From positions 2,702,501 to 2,766,500 of the forward strand of contig NZ_CP049250.1 in NCBI RefSeq assembly GCF_011046895.1: 64,000 bases of DNA, given 5' to 3'. This stretch comes from Rhizobium rhizoryzae. GTDB taxonomy: Bacteria; Pseudomonadota; Alphaproteobacteria; Rhizobiales; Rhizobiaceae. Both the position numbers and the translations under genes were made by a program. The notes beneath the pieces are model-generated. The model was not told the origin of the DNA. It saw only the letters and a program-made list of their open reading frames with translations, and searched no databases. Of the stretch, positions 37,993 to 45,677 are shown piece by piece (within the stretch, counting starts at the first letter, position 1; every line of letters begins with the position of its first letter).

Positions 37993-38021
37993 CCCGCCTG
38001 CGATGCGCAAGCGGGCTTTTC
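37993..38021 (+). terminator. Intrinsic terminator after the secreted basic protein
   Basis: GCCCGC and TGCG pair with CGCA and GCGGGC (37993-38017, one mismatch) with loop ATG, followed by TTTT. Confidence 0.8.
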
Positions 38022-38125
38022 AATGGTTTGCGATATGGCATCAATTCCCAGCGCGGAATGAACTTCTCAATCCTTCGATGGAGATCTCATATCAAACGAC
38101 ACGTCAATTAAGTTATGGAAAATAC

Positions 38126-38202
38126 TGGCGACCCCTGCAGGACTCGAACCTGCGACCTACTGCTTAGAAGGCAGTTGCTCTATCCAGTTGAGCTAAGGGG
38201 CC
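38126..38202 (-). tRNA. tRNA-Arg (UCU)
   Basis: A full cloverleaf on the minus strand with acceptor GGCCCCT/AGGGGTC, D-arm AGCTCAACTGGATAGAGC, anticodon loop CTTCTAA (anticodon TCT, reads AGA), T-arm GCAGGTTCGAGTCCTGC and encoded CCA. Confidence 0.95.
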
Positions 38203-38217
38203 ACGGCCCTGCGCAAG

Positions 38218-38523
38218 TCAGTGCGTCCAGGGCTGGATCCGGTTGAAACGAAAGTTGTCGGAATAGGACACGATCTGCCGCGTCGCCTCTTTCGGCGGCA
38301 ACACGCGATACTCAATACCGTTACGCTCTGCGTAGGAGACAGCCTGCTCCATCGATTCGAATGTCAAGCGAACCTGTTGCTGCATGTCTGAGGATGAGGT
38401 GTAGCCAAGGATCGGGTCGATGCTGCGTGGCTCTTCCTGATCGAATTCAAGAACCCAAAGATGAGTCTTCGCCTTGCCAGATTGCATTGCCGTTTTTGCA
38501 GGACGAAAGATCTTGGCGGTCAT
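38218..38523 (-). CDS. Complex I NDUFS4-like accessory subunit
   Basis: A 101-residue soluble protein of the ETC complex I subunit family (PF04800), the bacterial relative of mitochondrial NDUFS4, found in alphaproteobacteria. Recognised by KIFRPAKTAMQSGKAKTHLW, the middle LTFESMEQAVSYAERNGIEY and the C-terminal SYSDNFRFNRIQPWTH, which are all typical. It should stabilise the NADH-binding module of NADH:ubiquinone oxidoreductase. The ATG at 38521-38523 follows GGGAGC. It is a lone gene between two tRNA genes, away from the nuo cluster, as usual for this subunit. Confidence 0.92.
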   Translation of the reverse strand: MTAKIFRPAKTAMQSGKAKTHLWVLEFDQEEPRSIDPILGYTSSSDMQQQVRLTFESMEQAVSYAERNGIEYRVLPPKEATRQIVSYSDNFRFNRIQPWTH

Positions 38524-38658
38524 ATCTTCGAAGCTCCCTTTCACGCATTGATTCTTCACAATACGTGGAAATTCTAAATCCAGCTGCAGGTTCCGTCCAC
38601 CATAAGATGGCTTGATCCCGCATCTACTGGAGGAAGCTTAACCGTCGCTTTAAGACGG

Positions 38659-38735
<77 letters not shown>

Positions 38736-38902
38736 TTCCGCCGATGTGTGCGAGATACACGCTTCACCCCGTGTCCGCAACAGCAAATTTCACTTTCTCT
38801 CTCAAATTCACAACGGCATTTTCAGATTGCCATCCGCAACATAAGCAAGGCGCCAAAACTGGCATGAACTGGCGCCGAGCGCTTCGATGCAAATCGGCTT
38901 AC

Positions 38903-39373
38903 TTATCTCGCTTTTCCAATTTGCGGACTGAGAACCTTGTTACCAACCGCGATGTTCCGCGCCCTCACCGCTCCGCCATTCAATTCCAGCACATACTTGA
39001 CAGGACCGCCCGACGACAACGGAGTCTCATCATGTGGTTTGGCTCCCTCATGGATCTTCCGGACGATTCCTTTGTCGTCAATGAACAGCATATCCAGGGG
39101 GATGAGCGTATTCTTCATCCACATTGCGACCTCTCTCGAGGAGCCGAAGTCGAACAACATGCCTGCATCGGCAGCCATCTTTTCGCGGAACATCAAGCCT
39201 TGCTGTCGCTGGGCCCCGTCGACTGCAATCTCAACTGTAAAGACCTGGGGGCCTGACGCCGTTTGAATCGTCAGCTGCTCGGTTGGGAACTTCACTTGCG
39301 CCGAGGAAGGCATCACCGAAAACAGAAAGAGCGCCAATAAGGCGCTCGTAAACTTCAATACGTATTCAAACAT
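38903..39373 (-). CDS. DUF192 family exported protein
   Basis: A 156-residue protein with a signal peptide (MFEYVLKFTSALLALFLFSV...SSAQ) and a DUF192 domain. The domain shows RQQGLMFREKMAADAGMLFDF, MWMKNTLIPLDMLFID and PVKYVLELNGG, all standard for the family, whose function is unknown. Start ATG at 39371-39373 overlaps the stop of the preceding cold-shock gene by one base (TGATG), so the two are translationally coupled; the pairing of these two genes is frequent in rhizobia. Confidence 0.9.
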   Translation of the reverse strand: MFEYVLKFTSALLALFLFSVMPSSAQVKFPTEQLTIQTASGPQVFTVEIAVDGAQRQQGLMFREKMAADAGMLFDFGSSREVAMWMKNTLIPLDMLFIDDKGIVRKIHEGAKPHDETPLSSGGPVKYVLELNGGAVRARNIAVGNKVLSPQIGKAR

Positions 39374-39951
39374 CAATGTGCCCGCGATACGATGGAGGGA
39401 CCGTCCGGATGAACTTCAGCAGCCATGAGACCTTTGTCACCATCTCCGTATCGGACCAGAACAACCTGTCCCGGACGCAGCTCGGTGAGCCCAAATCGCC
39501 GAAGGGTCTCCATGTGGATAAATATATCTTCCGTGCCCTCACCGCGCGTCAGGAAGCCAAAGCCCTTGGTACGATTGAACCACTTCACCAGTGCACGCTC
39601 CAGCCCGCTGGTCGGCGTGACCTGAACGTGCGTGCGAATAGGTGGAAGTTGTGACGGATGGACTGCGGTCGACTGATCCATGGAAAGGATCCGAAACGCC
39701 TGGTAGCCTCGATCACGCTTCTGGATCAACGCTACGATCCGCGTTCCTTCCAGGATGGTCTGGAAACCATCCCGACGCAGGCATGTCACATGCAACAGCA
39801 CGTCCTGCATTCCATTATCCGGTATGATGAAACCAAAACCTTTGGCAACATCGAACCATTTCACGACGCCGGTGATTTCGATCAGTTCAACCGGATCTAC
39901 TGCCAGATCCTCGAAACTGGCAATGCCTTTCGATGACATTCTATCCGCCAT
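39373..39951 (-). CDS. Cold-shock protein with two CSD domains
   Basis: A 192-residue protein with two cold-shock domains. The first is at about residues 28-92 (VVKWFDVAKGFGFI and DVLLHV), the second at about 118-182 (ALVKWFNRTKGFGFLTR and EDIFIHMETLRRFG). Both keep the RNP1-like KGFGF motif; in the first, RNP2 is VLLHV rather than VFVHF. Such proteins bind single-stranded nucleic acid and act as RNA chaperones; the double form is an alphaproteobacterial type. Start ATG at 39949-39951 with GGGG eight bases upstream; an in-frame ATG four codons on is also possible. Confidence 0.92.
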   Translation of the reverse strand: MADRMSSKGIASFEDLAVDPVELIEITGVVKWFDVAKGFGFIIPDNGMQDVLLHVTCLRRDGFQTILEGTRIVALIQKRDRGYQAFRILSMDQSTAVHPSQLPPIRTHVQVTPTSGLERALVKWFNRTKGFGFLTRGEGTEDIFIHMETLRRFGLTELRPGQVVLVRYGDGDKGLMAAEVHPDGPSIVSRAH

Positions 39952-40164
39952 TCTGTCAGCCCCTGGTTTACGCGTCTACGGAGTCACGGTTAACTGATTC
40001 TTAGAAGATAAGTTAACATTGAGCGGTTCGTCCAGCGCAAGTCCTCACTTCTTCATTTTCCCGGCCTTTTATCGCGAAATCGCCTTGTCTGAAGCTGTCC
40101 AGCGCCCATATCGTGACAGGAAATTTCCATCCATGCACATTAAGACTGAAAGGCTAGGCGATCC

Positions 40165-40605
40165 ATGCGCTATCTGCACACCATGGTCCGCATCAAGGAC
40201 CTCGATGCGTCACTTGATTTCTACACTCGAATCTTCGGCCTCACGGAAGTCAGACGAATCGAAAATGAAAAAGGACGCTTTACGCTGATCTTCCTTGCTG
40301 CACCGGAAGACGTTGAGTCTGGCACCTCCGTAAAAGCTCCTCTACTTGAACTGACCTATAACTGGGATACGGAAGATTATCAGGGCGGACGGAATTTTGG
40401 CCATCTGGCCTACGAAGTCGACAATATCTACGAATTCTGCCAGCAGCTAATGGACCAAGGCATCACCATCAACAGGCCGCCGCGCGACGGAAACATGGCG
40501 TTCGTGAAGTCGCCCGACGGGATCTCCTTCGAGTTGCTTCAAAAGGGTCCCGCGCTCGCACCCGCCGAACCTTGGGTCTCGATGCAGAATACCGGGAGCT
40601 GGTAA
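40165..40605 (+). CDS. gloA: Lactoylglutathione lyase (glyoxalase I)
   Basis: Converts the methylglyoxal-glutathione adduct to S-lactoylglutathione. The 146-residue protein has the metal ligands in the usual places: His5 ([10 protein letters not shown]), Glu in [13 protein letters not shown], His in [16 protein letters not shown] and Glu in GISFELLQK. The motif order matches GloA. Other in-frame starts do not exist nearby; AGGC precedes the ATG. A GC-rich hairpin follows at 40633-40665. Confidence 0.95.
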   Translation: MRYLHTMVRIKDLDASLDFYTRIFGLTEVRRIENEKGRFTLIFLAAPEDVESGTSVKAPLLELTYNWDTEDYQGGRNFGHLAYEVDNIYEFCQQLMDQGITINRPPRDGNMAFVKSPDGISFELLQKGPALAPAEPWVSMQNTGSW

Positions 40606-40632
40606 ACGTCGGAGGGTATCCTACAGCCTCGA

Positions 40633-40665
40633 TTGGCGGGCGCCGCATACCGCTGCGCCCGCCAA
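40633..40665 (+). terminator. GC-rich hairpin after gloA
   Basis: TTGGCGGGCGC (40633-40643) and GCGCCCGCCAA (40655-40665) form a perfect 11-bp stem with an 11-base loop. No T run follows, so the terminator role is probable, not certain. Confidence 0.6.
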
Positions 40666-40727
40666 GCCTCACGCAGGATTGCGCATGCAAGATCGATCCG
40701 AACAACAGACAGGGTCGATAGTCGCAC

Positions 40728-41309
40728 ATGTCAAAGTCAGACACATCATTCACACCCGGCGTTCGACGCGGTTTCGTCATCGGCGGGGCCTTGCTGGCTT
40801 GCTCGATGCTGAACAGCTGCACGAGCCTGATGGCGAAGGCACCAACCGAACAGGCAGTCGCCTCTGCGGAACCAGAGACACGTGGACTACCCCACACACC
40901 TGCCTCCTCCCTGGCATCGCCGACAAAAAGTGCCGCCTATACTGATCCACTCGTTTCCAAGCAGCCGCCACCGGCGAAACAGGCAAGCGCAAAGCCCAGC
41001 TCAACGCGGGCGGCTCTGCCGCAAACCCCAGCGCCGAAACAGGCTGAATTGTCGACCCAACAGCCCCCAGCGCAAGCACCACAGAACAGCCTGGCCAATG
41101 TCATTCAGCAGCCAACTGCGGTGCAAGCTGGACAAAACAGCATCTTCGCAATTGCAAATGCGAAGGTTGCCGAAGCTCAGGGCGTTCCGGCTTATGCCCC
41201 TGTCAAAAACATCAACCCCATGGCCGGCAGCGTGTTCAGCGCACGCAACAGCGGGGTCGCTCAGCCAATACCGGGCTCAGGAACCCCAGACAAGAACGGC
41301 CTTTGGTAG
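40728..41309 (+). CDS. Pro/Ala/Gln-rich lipoprotein, unknown
   Basis: A 193-residue protein with an N-terminal lipoprotein-type signal: VRRGFVIGGALLACSMLNSC, where LLAC is the best lipobox. The mature part is low-complexity and rich in P, A, Q, S and K (about residues 45-130), so likely unfolded. A more ordered stretch NSIFAIANAKVAEAQGVPAY and a final short tail follow. No known domain. It may be an envelope linker protein. The ribosome site is weak. The gene stands alone between gloA and the tRNA-Glu cluster. Confidence 0.65.
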   Translation: MSKSDTSFTPGVRRGFVIGGALLACSMLNSCTSLMAKAPTEQAVASAEPETRGLPHTPASSLASPTKSAAYTDPLVSKQPPPAKQASAKPSSTRAALPQTPAPKQAELSTQQPPAQAPQNSLANVIQQPTAVQAGQNSIFAIANAKVAEAQGVPAYAPVKNINPMAGSVFSARNSGVAQPIPGSGTPDKNGLW

Positions 41310-41401
41310 AACCGCACACCTTCAGGTTAATCCCTGATATCATTGCGTTTTACCCCATTCAGTTACGGTCGTATTTTTTGTCAGTTTTGTGAAAAAGGCA
41401 C

Positions 41402-41430
41402 TTGCGCTTCCTGCAACGCACCCATATAAG
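41402..41430 (+). promoter_or_regulatory. Promoter of tRNA-Glu copy 1
   Basis: TTGCGC (41402-41407), 17 bases, TATAAG (41425-41430), then the GC-rich discriminator GGCGCC typical of stringently controlled stable RNA genes; the tRNA begins 14 bases further on. Confidence 0.75.
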
Positions 41431-41443
41431 GGCGCCACAGCAC

Positions 41444-41518
41444 GCGCCCTTCGTCTATCGGTTAGGACGCCAGATTTTCATTCTGGAAAGAGGGGTTCGA
41501 TTCCCCTAGGGCGTGCCA
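41444..41518 (+). tRNA. tRNA-Glu (UUC), copy 1
   Basis: 75 bases with acceptor GCGCCCT/AGGGCGT (first pair G-U), anticodon arm CCAGA-TTTTCAT-TCTGG (anticodon TTC), T-arm GGGGTTCGATTCCCC and encoded CCA. Confidence 0.95.
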
Positions 41519-41706
41519 TCACCTCCCATACTATAGACAGACAATACAGCCTTCCCAAATCGTTCGAGCGCGACATTTCGTTCAGAAGCATTGATTTTGA
41601 TCGAGCTTCAGCGCATCCCGAGCGGGGTTAGTACCCATTCAATTTGCTGAATCTGATGTCCCGATTTCGTCCTGTGAAAAACTCTCGGTGGACCGGATTT
41701 TTCCTC

Positions 41707-41734
41707 TTGCGAAGTTCGAAATCGTGGCTATAAC
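41707..41734 (+). promoter_or_regulatory. Promoter of tRNA-Glu copy 2
   Basis: TTGCGA (41707-41712), 16 bases, TATAAC (41729-41734). It differs from copies 1 and 3 in the -10, the spacing and the discriminator (GGCCCC). Confidence 0.7.
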
Positions 41735-41748
41735 GGCCCCCACAGCAC

Positions 41749-41823
41749 GCGCCCTTCGTCTATCGGTTAGGACGCCAGATTTTCATTCTGGAAAGAGGGG
41801 TTCGATTCCCCTAGGGCGTGCCA
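41749..41823 (+). tRNA. tRNA-Glu (UUC), copy 2
   Basis: Identical over its 75 bases to copies 1 and 3. The preceding eight bases CCACAGCA-C are shared with the other copies; the rest of the spacer is not. Confidence 0.95.
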
Positions 41824-41952
41824 CTTACTTCAAAAAAGTCCCTTAGTTCAGATAGTTACGTCGGTGGCATTCATCTTTAACGATGTCGTTTCCGCATGCG
41901 ATTTCTATCCGGATTTTTGTGGATTTTATTGCTCTTCTCACTCATTTTCCAC

Positions 41953-41981
41953 TTGCGCATCAAACGCCTCGTCCATATAAG
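41953..41981 (+). promoter_or_regulatory. Promoter of tRNA-Glu copy 3
   Basis: TTGCGC (41953-41958), 17 bases, TATAAG (41976-41981), then GGCGCCACAGCAC, identical in these elements to copy 1. Confidence 0.75.
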
Positions 41982-41994
41982 GGCGCCACAGCAC

Positions 41995-42069
41995 GCGCCC
42001 TTCGTCTATCGGTTAGGACGCCAGATTTTCATTCTGGAAAGAGGGGTTCGATTCCCCTAGGGCGTGCCA
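41995..42069 (+). tRNA. tRNA-Glu (UUC), copy 3
   Basis: Third identical 75-base copy, with encoded CCA, ending 35 bp before the convergent recJ gene. Confidence 0.95.
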
Positions 42070-42104
42070 CCCTCTTCACCTTATCTATGACAAATGTTTG
42101 CCGA

Positions 42105-43907
42105 TCAGGTCGCCTTCGCAGCATCGATGATGCGCAGTTGAACGCGGCGGCTACCCTGCCATTGATCGGCACTCAGGCTACCCGCTACATGCAACTGGCT
42201 GCCGCGGGAAGCCAGCAAGAGCTGCCCGAGTGGCGTATCCGCAGACCGAAATGCGATGCCTTCAAGCCGCGAACCGTCCATTGCCTGAAGAGACACCTTC
42301 ACATGCGATGTTCCAATTTGGCGGGAATCGACGATGCGATGGGCGGGAATGGCAAAGATCGGCTGGCTGTGCCCTGATCCGAAAGGCCCGGCCTGCTCCA
42401 GTTGATCAATCAGCGCAAGCGTGGCTCCCGAAGCAGCAAGCGCTCCATCGATTTTCAGGACATGATTTGCCACCAATGACGGCACGACATTCTCTGCGAT
42501 GGCTTCGAAATAAGCGCGCAGTTTGCCGAGATTCTCCTGCTGGACCGTCAGCCCCGCCGCCATGGCGTGACCGCCGCCCTTGACCAGCAGACCTTCCTCT
42601 ACAGCGCCGCGCACCATTTTCCCCAGGTCGAACCCCGGAATGGACCGTCCAGATCCAGAGCCGCGCCCGGATGCGTCAAACGCGATGGCGAATGCAGGAC
42701 GCTTGAACTTCTCCTTCAAACGGGCTGCGAGAAGACCGACGATTCCCGGATGCCAGTTCTGGCGAGCGGTGACGATGACGGCGGCGTTTTCGCCTGTCCC
42801 GTATTCCGCAATCACCTCGGCCTCGGCCTCCAGCAACATTTCGGCTTCCATGGCTTGCCGTTCACGGTTGAGCTCGTCAAGCTGCGCAGCGATATCCTCA
42901 GCCTCGGCACTGTCATTCAATGTCAGCAGCCTGCTCCCCAATGCGGCATCCCCGATTCGACCGCCCGCATTGATTCTGGGACCGATCAGAAATCCGAGAT
43001 GGTAGGGCGTGACAGGCCCCCCGAGCCCAGCCTTGCGAAACAACGCCGCCAGGCCCGCATTGCCCATGTGGCGAGCGGTAAGCAAGCCTTTGACGACGTA
43101 GGCGCGGTTCAATCCCTTGAGCGGAACCACATCGCAGACTGTCGCAAGCGCGACGAGATCCAGAAATCCGAGCAGGTCCAGCGTCTTTGCTTGCTCATGG
43201 CCTCGTTCACGCAAGATCCGCGCAGTTGCGACAAGCACGATGAAAACGACACCGGCCGCGCAGAGATGCCCCTGCCCCGACAAATCATCGTTACGATTCG
43301 GATTGACCAGTGCCAGACAGGGAGGCAGTTGCGGGCCCATCTGATGGTGGTCGATGACGACTACGTCGCAGTGCTCTTCGGCAGCAGCGGCCAGAGCGTC
43401 GTGGCTCGTCGAGCCGCAATCCACCGTAACGATCAGATCCGCCCCGTCGGCAATCAATTGCCGTATGGCGGTTGGATTCGGTCCGTACCCTTCGAAGATT
43501 CGATCAGGAATATAGATATGGTCGTGGATCCCGAAGTGATGGAGAAAGCGCGACAACAAAGCGGAGGACGCTGCGCCGTCCACATCATAGTCGCCGAAGA
43601 TTGCGACCCTCTGACGACGCTCGACGGCGTCAGCAATGCGATTTGCCGCCTTCTCGCAATCCGCCAGACTGTAAGGCTCCGGCATCAGGCGGCGAATCGT
43701 TGGGTCGAGGAACGCCGGAGCTTCGTCCGGTTGCACACCCCGGCCGGCGAGCACGCGCGCGATCAGCTCGGGAATGCCGTGGAGCTGCGCAATAGCCAAC
43801 GCGCGGTTCTGTGCCGCCTGATCAAGGCGCGAGACCCAACGATTGCCAGTGGCGGATTGTTCAACGCCTAGAAATGCGCGGGAAACTGGATCTGCAGGTT
43901 CTAACAT
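42105..43907 (-). CDS. recJ: Single-stranded-DNA-specific exonuclease RecJ
   Basis: 5'-to-3' single-strand exonuclease used in recombination and mismatch repair. The 600-residue protein has the DHH phosphoesterase core: FGDYDVDGAASSALL near residue 103, LIVTVDCGS and VVVIDHHQMG, then the DHHA1 part with GPRINAGGRIGDA, RQNWHPGIVGLLAARL and KGGGHAMAAG. A C-terminal OB-like domain completes it. Start is ATG at 43905-43907; the first ~25 residues are variable in the family. Convergent with the tRNA-Glu cluster. Confidence 0.96.
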   Translation of the reverse strand: MLEPADPVSRAFLGVEQSATGNRWVSRLDQAAQNRALAIAQLHGIPELIARVLAGRGVQPDEAPAFLDPTIRRLMPEPYSLADCEKAANRIADAVERRQRVAIFGDYDVDGAASSALLSRFLHHFGIHDHIYIPDRIFEGYGPNPTAIRQLIADGADLIVTVDCGSTSHDALAAAAEEHCDVVVIDHHQMGPQLPPCLALVNPNRNDDLSGQGHLCAAGVVFIVLVATARILRERGHEQAKTLDLLGFLDLVALATVCDVVPLKGLNRAYVVKGLLTARHMGNAGLAALFRKAGLGGPVTPYHLGFLIGPRINAGGRIGDAALGSRLLTLNDSAEAEDIAAQLDELNRERQAMEAEMLLEAEAEVIAEYGTGENAAVIVTARQNWHPGIVGLLAARLKEKFKRPAFAIAFDASGRGSGSGRSIPGFDLGKMVRGAVEEGLLVKGGGHAMAAGLTVQQENLGKLRAYFEAIAENVVPSLVANHVLKIDGALAASGATLALIDQLEQAGPFGSGHSQPIFAIPAHRIVDSRQIGTSHVKVSLQAMDGSRLEGIAFRSADTPLGQLLLASRGSQLHVAGSLSADQWQGSRRVQLRIIDAAKAT

Positions 43908-43960
43908 CGGCCCGAAACTTTGTTGAAGTCAGACCGCTTCTACAGCATTTAAACATTGTT

Positions 43961-43995
43961 TGTGCAGGTGATTCTCTTTCAAACTCACCTGCACA
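43961..43995 (-). terminator. Perfect inverted repeat after the 70-residue gene
   Basis: TGTGCAGGTGA (43961-43971) and TCACCTGCACA (43985-43995), an 11-bp perfect stem with a 13-base loop, two bases after the stop of the small gene at 43998. On the minus strand it is followed by AACAATG, not a T run. A terminator or stabilising hairpin. Confidence 0.55.
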
Positions 43996-43997
43996 CG

Positions 43998-44210
43998 TCA
44001 ATCAAGGGCCATCAAAACCGCACCGGCGCCCAGGCAGATTGGCCAGGTTGCCAATGCAAGAGCCACGCCCCAATGGTGATCGACCTTTCCATCAGACCCG
44101 TCAGTCGCGCCAGATCTACCCGTCAGGCTATCAAAAGCACTGACACGGACGGATGAGAGATCGGACTCATCGCTGCCATGCTGTCTTCGAAACGAGATTA
44201 CCTTGGACAT
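43998..44210 (-). CDS. 70-residue tail-anchored membrane protein, unknown
   Basis: A small protein, MSKVISFRRQHGSDESDLSS at the start, a hydrophilic Ser/Asp/Gly-rich stretch up to about residue 50, then one C-terminal helix WGVALALATWPICLGAGAVL ending in MALD. This is a tail-anchor layout with the N-terminus in the cytoplasm. No family recognised. The ATG at 44208-44210 has GGGAGG eight bases upstream, and that ribosome site is the 3' arm of a hairpin. It lies between hom and recJ. I recall glpX in this place in several rhizobia; glpX is absent here. Transcription from its own promoter or with hom is possible. Confidence 0.65.
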   Translation of the reverse strand: MSKVISFRRQHGSDESDLSSVRVSAFDSLTGRSGATDGSDGKVDHHWGVALALATWPICLGAGAVLMALD

Positions 44211-44219
44211 CACAAGCGC

Positions 44220-44247
44220 CTCCCTCACTGGTGAACCTGTGAGGGAG
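44220..44247 (-). promoter_or_regulatory. Hairpin covering the ribosome site of the 70-residue gene
   Basis: CTCCCTCAC (44220-44228) and GTGAGGGAG (44239-44247) are a perfect 9-bp inverted repeat with a 10-base loop. In the minus-strand RNA the second arm supplies most of the GGGAGG Shine-Dalgarno for the ATG at 44210. It could be an RNA switch, or a dyad operator in the DNA. Confidence 0.5.
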
Positions 44248-44268
44248 TGTAAACCTGTTTAAAGTTGA

Positions 44269-44294
44269 TGGCTATCGGATTAACAGGATAGCCA
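44269..44294 (-). repeat. Inverted repeat downstream of hom
   Basis: TGGCTATC (44269-44276) and GATAGCCA (44287-44294), a perfect 8-bp stem with a 10-base loop, immediately after the hom stop. It may act as terminator together with the stop-codon hairpin at 44300-44317. Confidence 0.5.
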
Positions 44295-44296
44295 AA

Positions 44297-45616
44297 TCAG
44301 AGCGGCTTCGGCCGCTCAATCCGGATCACCTGTGGCTCACCCGAAAGATAATTCCCACCCTTTATGCCAGCCACTGCCTTGCGAACCGAATCTTCCGTTG
44401 TGGCATGCGTAACGAGGATGATTGTCTTTGCATCGGAGGCTGAACCACCGTTCGCGCGCTGTACGATCGATTCCAGTGAGATCCCGTTCTGCGCCATCTG
44501 AGTTGCCACGTTGGCGAAAACACCCGCACGATCCAGAACGGTCAAACGAATGAAGTAACCACCCTCGTGGCTCTGCATCTGAGCTTGCTGATAGGCTTCC
44601 AGAGATGCAGCAGGCTTTCCGAGAACCGGCACGCGTTGCGCGCCGGGACGGCTTTTAGCAATATCTGCGATATCGCCCAGCACGGCGGACGCAGTCGCAT
44701 TGCCGCCCGCGCCGGGACCGACCATAAGAAGTTCGCCGAGGATATCGGATTCGATCGCTACGGCGTTTGTCACACCGTCCACCTGGGCAATGACCGAGTC
44801 ATGCGGCACCATGGTCGGATGCACGCGCTGCTCGATACCGCTCTCGGTGCGCTGTGCAACGCCAAGCAGTTTGATCCGATAGCCAAGATCGGCTGCGGCG
44901 TGGATGTCTTCGATCGAGATATTCGAGATACCTTCGAGATAGATCTGATCGGCAGCGATCTGCGTTCCGAAAGCCAGCGTCGTCAGGATCGCCAGCTTGT
45001 GCGCCGTATCGTTGCCCTCAATATCGAACGTCGGATCGGCTTCCGCATAACCAAGTCGCTGAGCTTCCTTCAAGCAGGCCTCGAACGAGAGGCCTTCCTT
45101 CTCCATCCGTGTCAGGATGTAATTGCAGGTGCCGTTCATGATGCCGTAGATACGGGAAATCGTGTTTCCGGTCAGGGATTCACGCAAAGCCTTGATGACG
45201 GGGATACCACCGGCGACCGCTGCCTCGAAGTTGAGCAGCACACCTTTTTCTTCTGCAATCGCGGCAAGTTCCACACCGCAGCGCGCGAGCAGCGCCTTGT
45301 TCGCGGTCACGACATGCAGGCCGCGGGATAGAGCTGCACGAACGGATCGATCCGCCGCGCCCTCGGCGCCGCCCATAAGCTCAACGAATACGTCGATATC
45401 CGCCTTCTGAGCCATTTCTTCGGGGCTGCCAAACCACTCCGCGCGAGAGAGGTCGACGCCACGATCGCGTGAACGATCGCGCGCTGTGACAGCTGTAATC
45501 TCGATGGCACGCCCACACGTTATTGCCAGCTCGTTTGCGCGCGTTGTCAAAATGCGCGCAAGCGAAGCGCCAACGGTGCCCAGACCCGCAATACCGATTT
45601 TGAGGGCGTCTGCCAT
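44297..45616 (-). CDS. hom: Homoserine dehydrogenase
   Basis: Reduces aspartate semialdehyde to homoserine, the branch to threonine and methionine. The 439-residue protein has the NAD(P) motif GIAGLGTVGASLARIL (residues 8-23), the catalytic region NFEAAVAGGIPVIKALRESL and GIMNGTCNYILTRM, EADPTFDIEGNDTAHKLAIL, and a C-terminal ACT domain (from about 355, starting GGYFIRLTVLDRAGVFANVA) for threonine feedback. Start ATG 45614-45616. It follows the aminotransferase gene by 61 bp on the same strand. A GAGCGGC-CGAA-GCCGCTC hairpin (44300-44317) spans the last codons. Confidence 0.97.
   Translation of the reverse strand: MADALKIGIAGLGTVGASLARILTTRANELAITCGRAIEITAVTARDRSRDRGVDLSRAEWFGSPEEMAQKADIDVFVELMGGAEGAADRSVRAALSRGLHVVTANKALLARCGVELAAIAEEKGVLLNFEAAVAGGIPVIKALRESLTGNTISRIYGIMNGTCNYILTRMEKEGLSFEACLKEAQRLGYAEADPTFDIEGNDTAHKLAILTTLAFGTQIAADQIYLEGISNISIEDIHAAADLGYRIKLLGVAQRTESGIEQRVHPTMVPHDSVIAQVDGVTNAVAIESDILGELLMVGPGAGGNATASAVLGDIADIAKSRPGAQRVPVLGKPAASLEAYQQAQMQSHEGGYFIRLTVLDRAGVFANVATQMAQNGISLESIVQRANGGSASDAKTIILVTHATTEDSVRKAVAGIKGGNYLSGEPQVIRIERPKPL
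44300..44317 (-). terminator. Hairpin in the last codons of hom
   Basis: GAGCGGC (44300-44306), tetraloop TTCG, GCCGCTC (44311-44317). The stem runs into the stop codon at 44297-44299; a weak T-rich stretch (TGATTTGG) follows on the minus strand. Confidence 0.45.
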
Positions 45617-45677
45617 ATTCAGATTTCCTATTGATGTGGCTCGGGCGGCAGAACGCCGCCCAGTTCTGTGATTAAAA

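Noticed and set aside
37934..38167. 77-codon frame on the plus strand
   Set aside because: Runs through a terminator and into the tRNA-Arg gene; its final RPLQDSNLRPTA is tRNA sequence.
41389..42377. Two reading frames (41389-41631 and 41883-42377) sharing the peptide GATARALRLSVRTPDFHSGK
   Set aside because: They translate through the tRNA-Glu genes; the shared peptide is only the repeated tRNA sequence.
42567..43871. 434-codon open frame antisense to recJ
   Set aside because: Its residues mirror recJ codons; no domain and no independent ribosome site.
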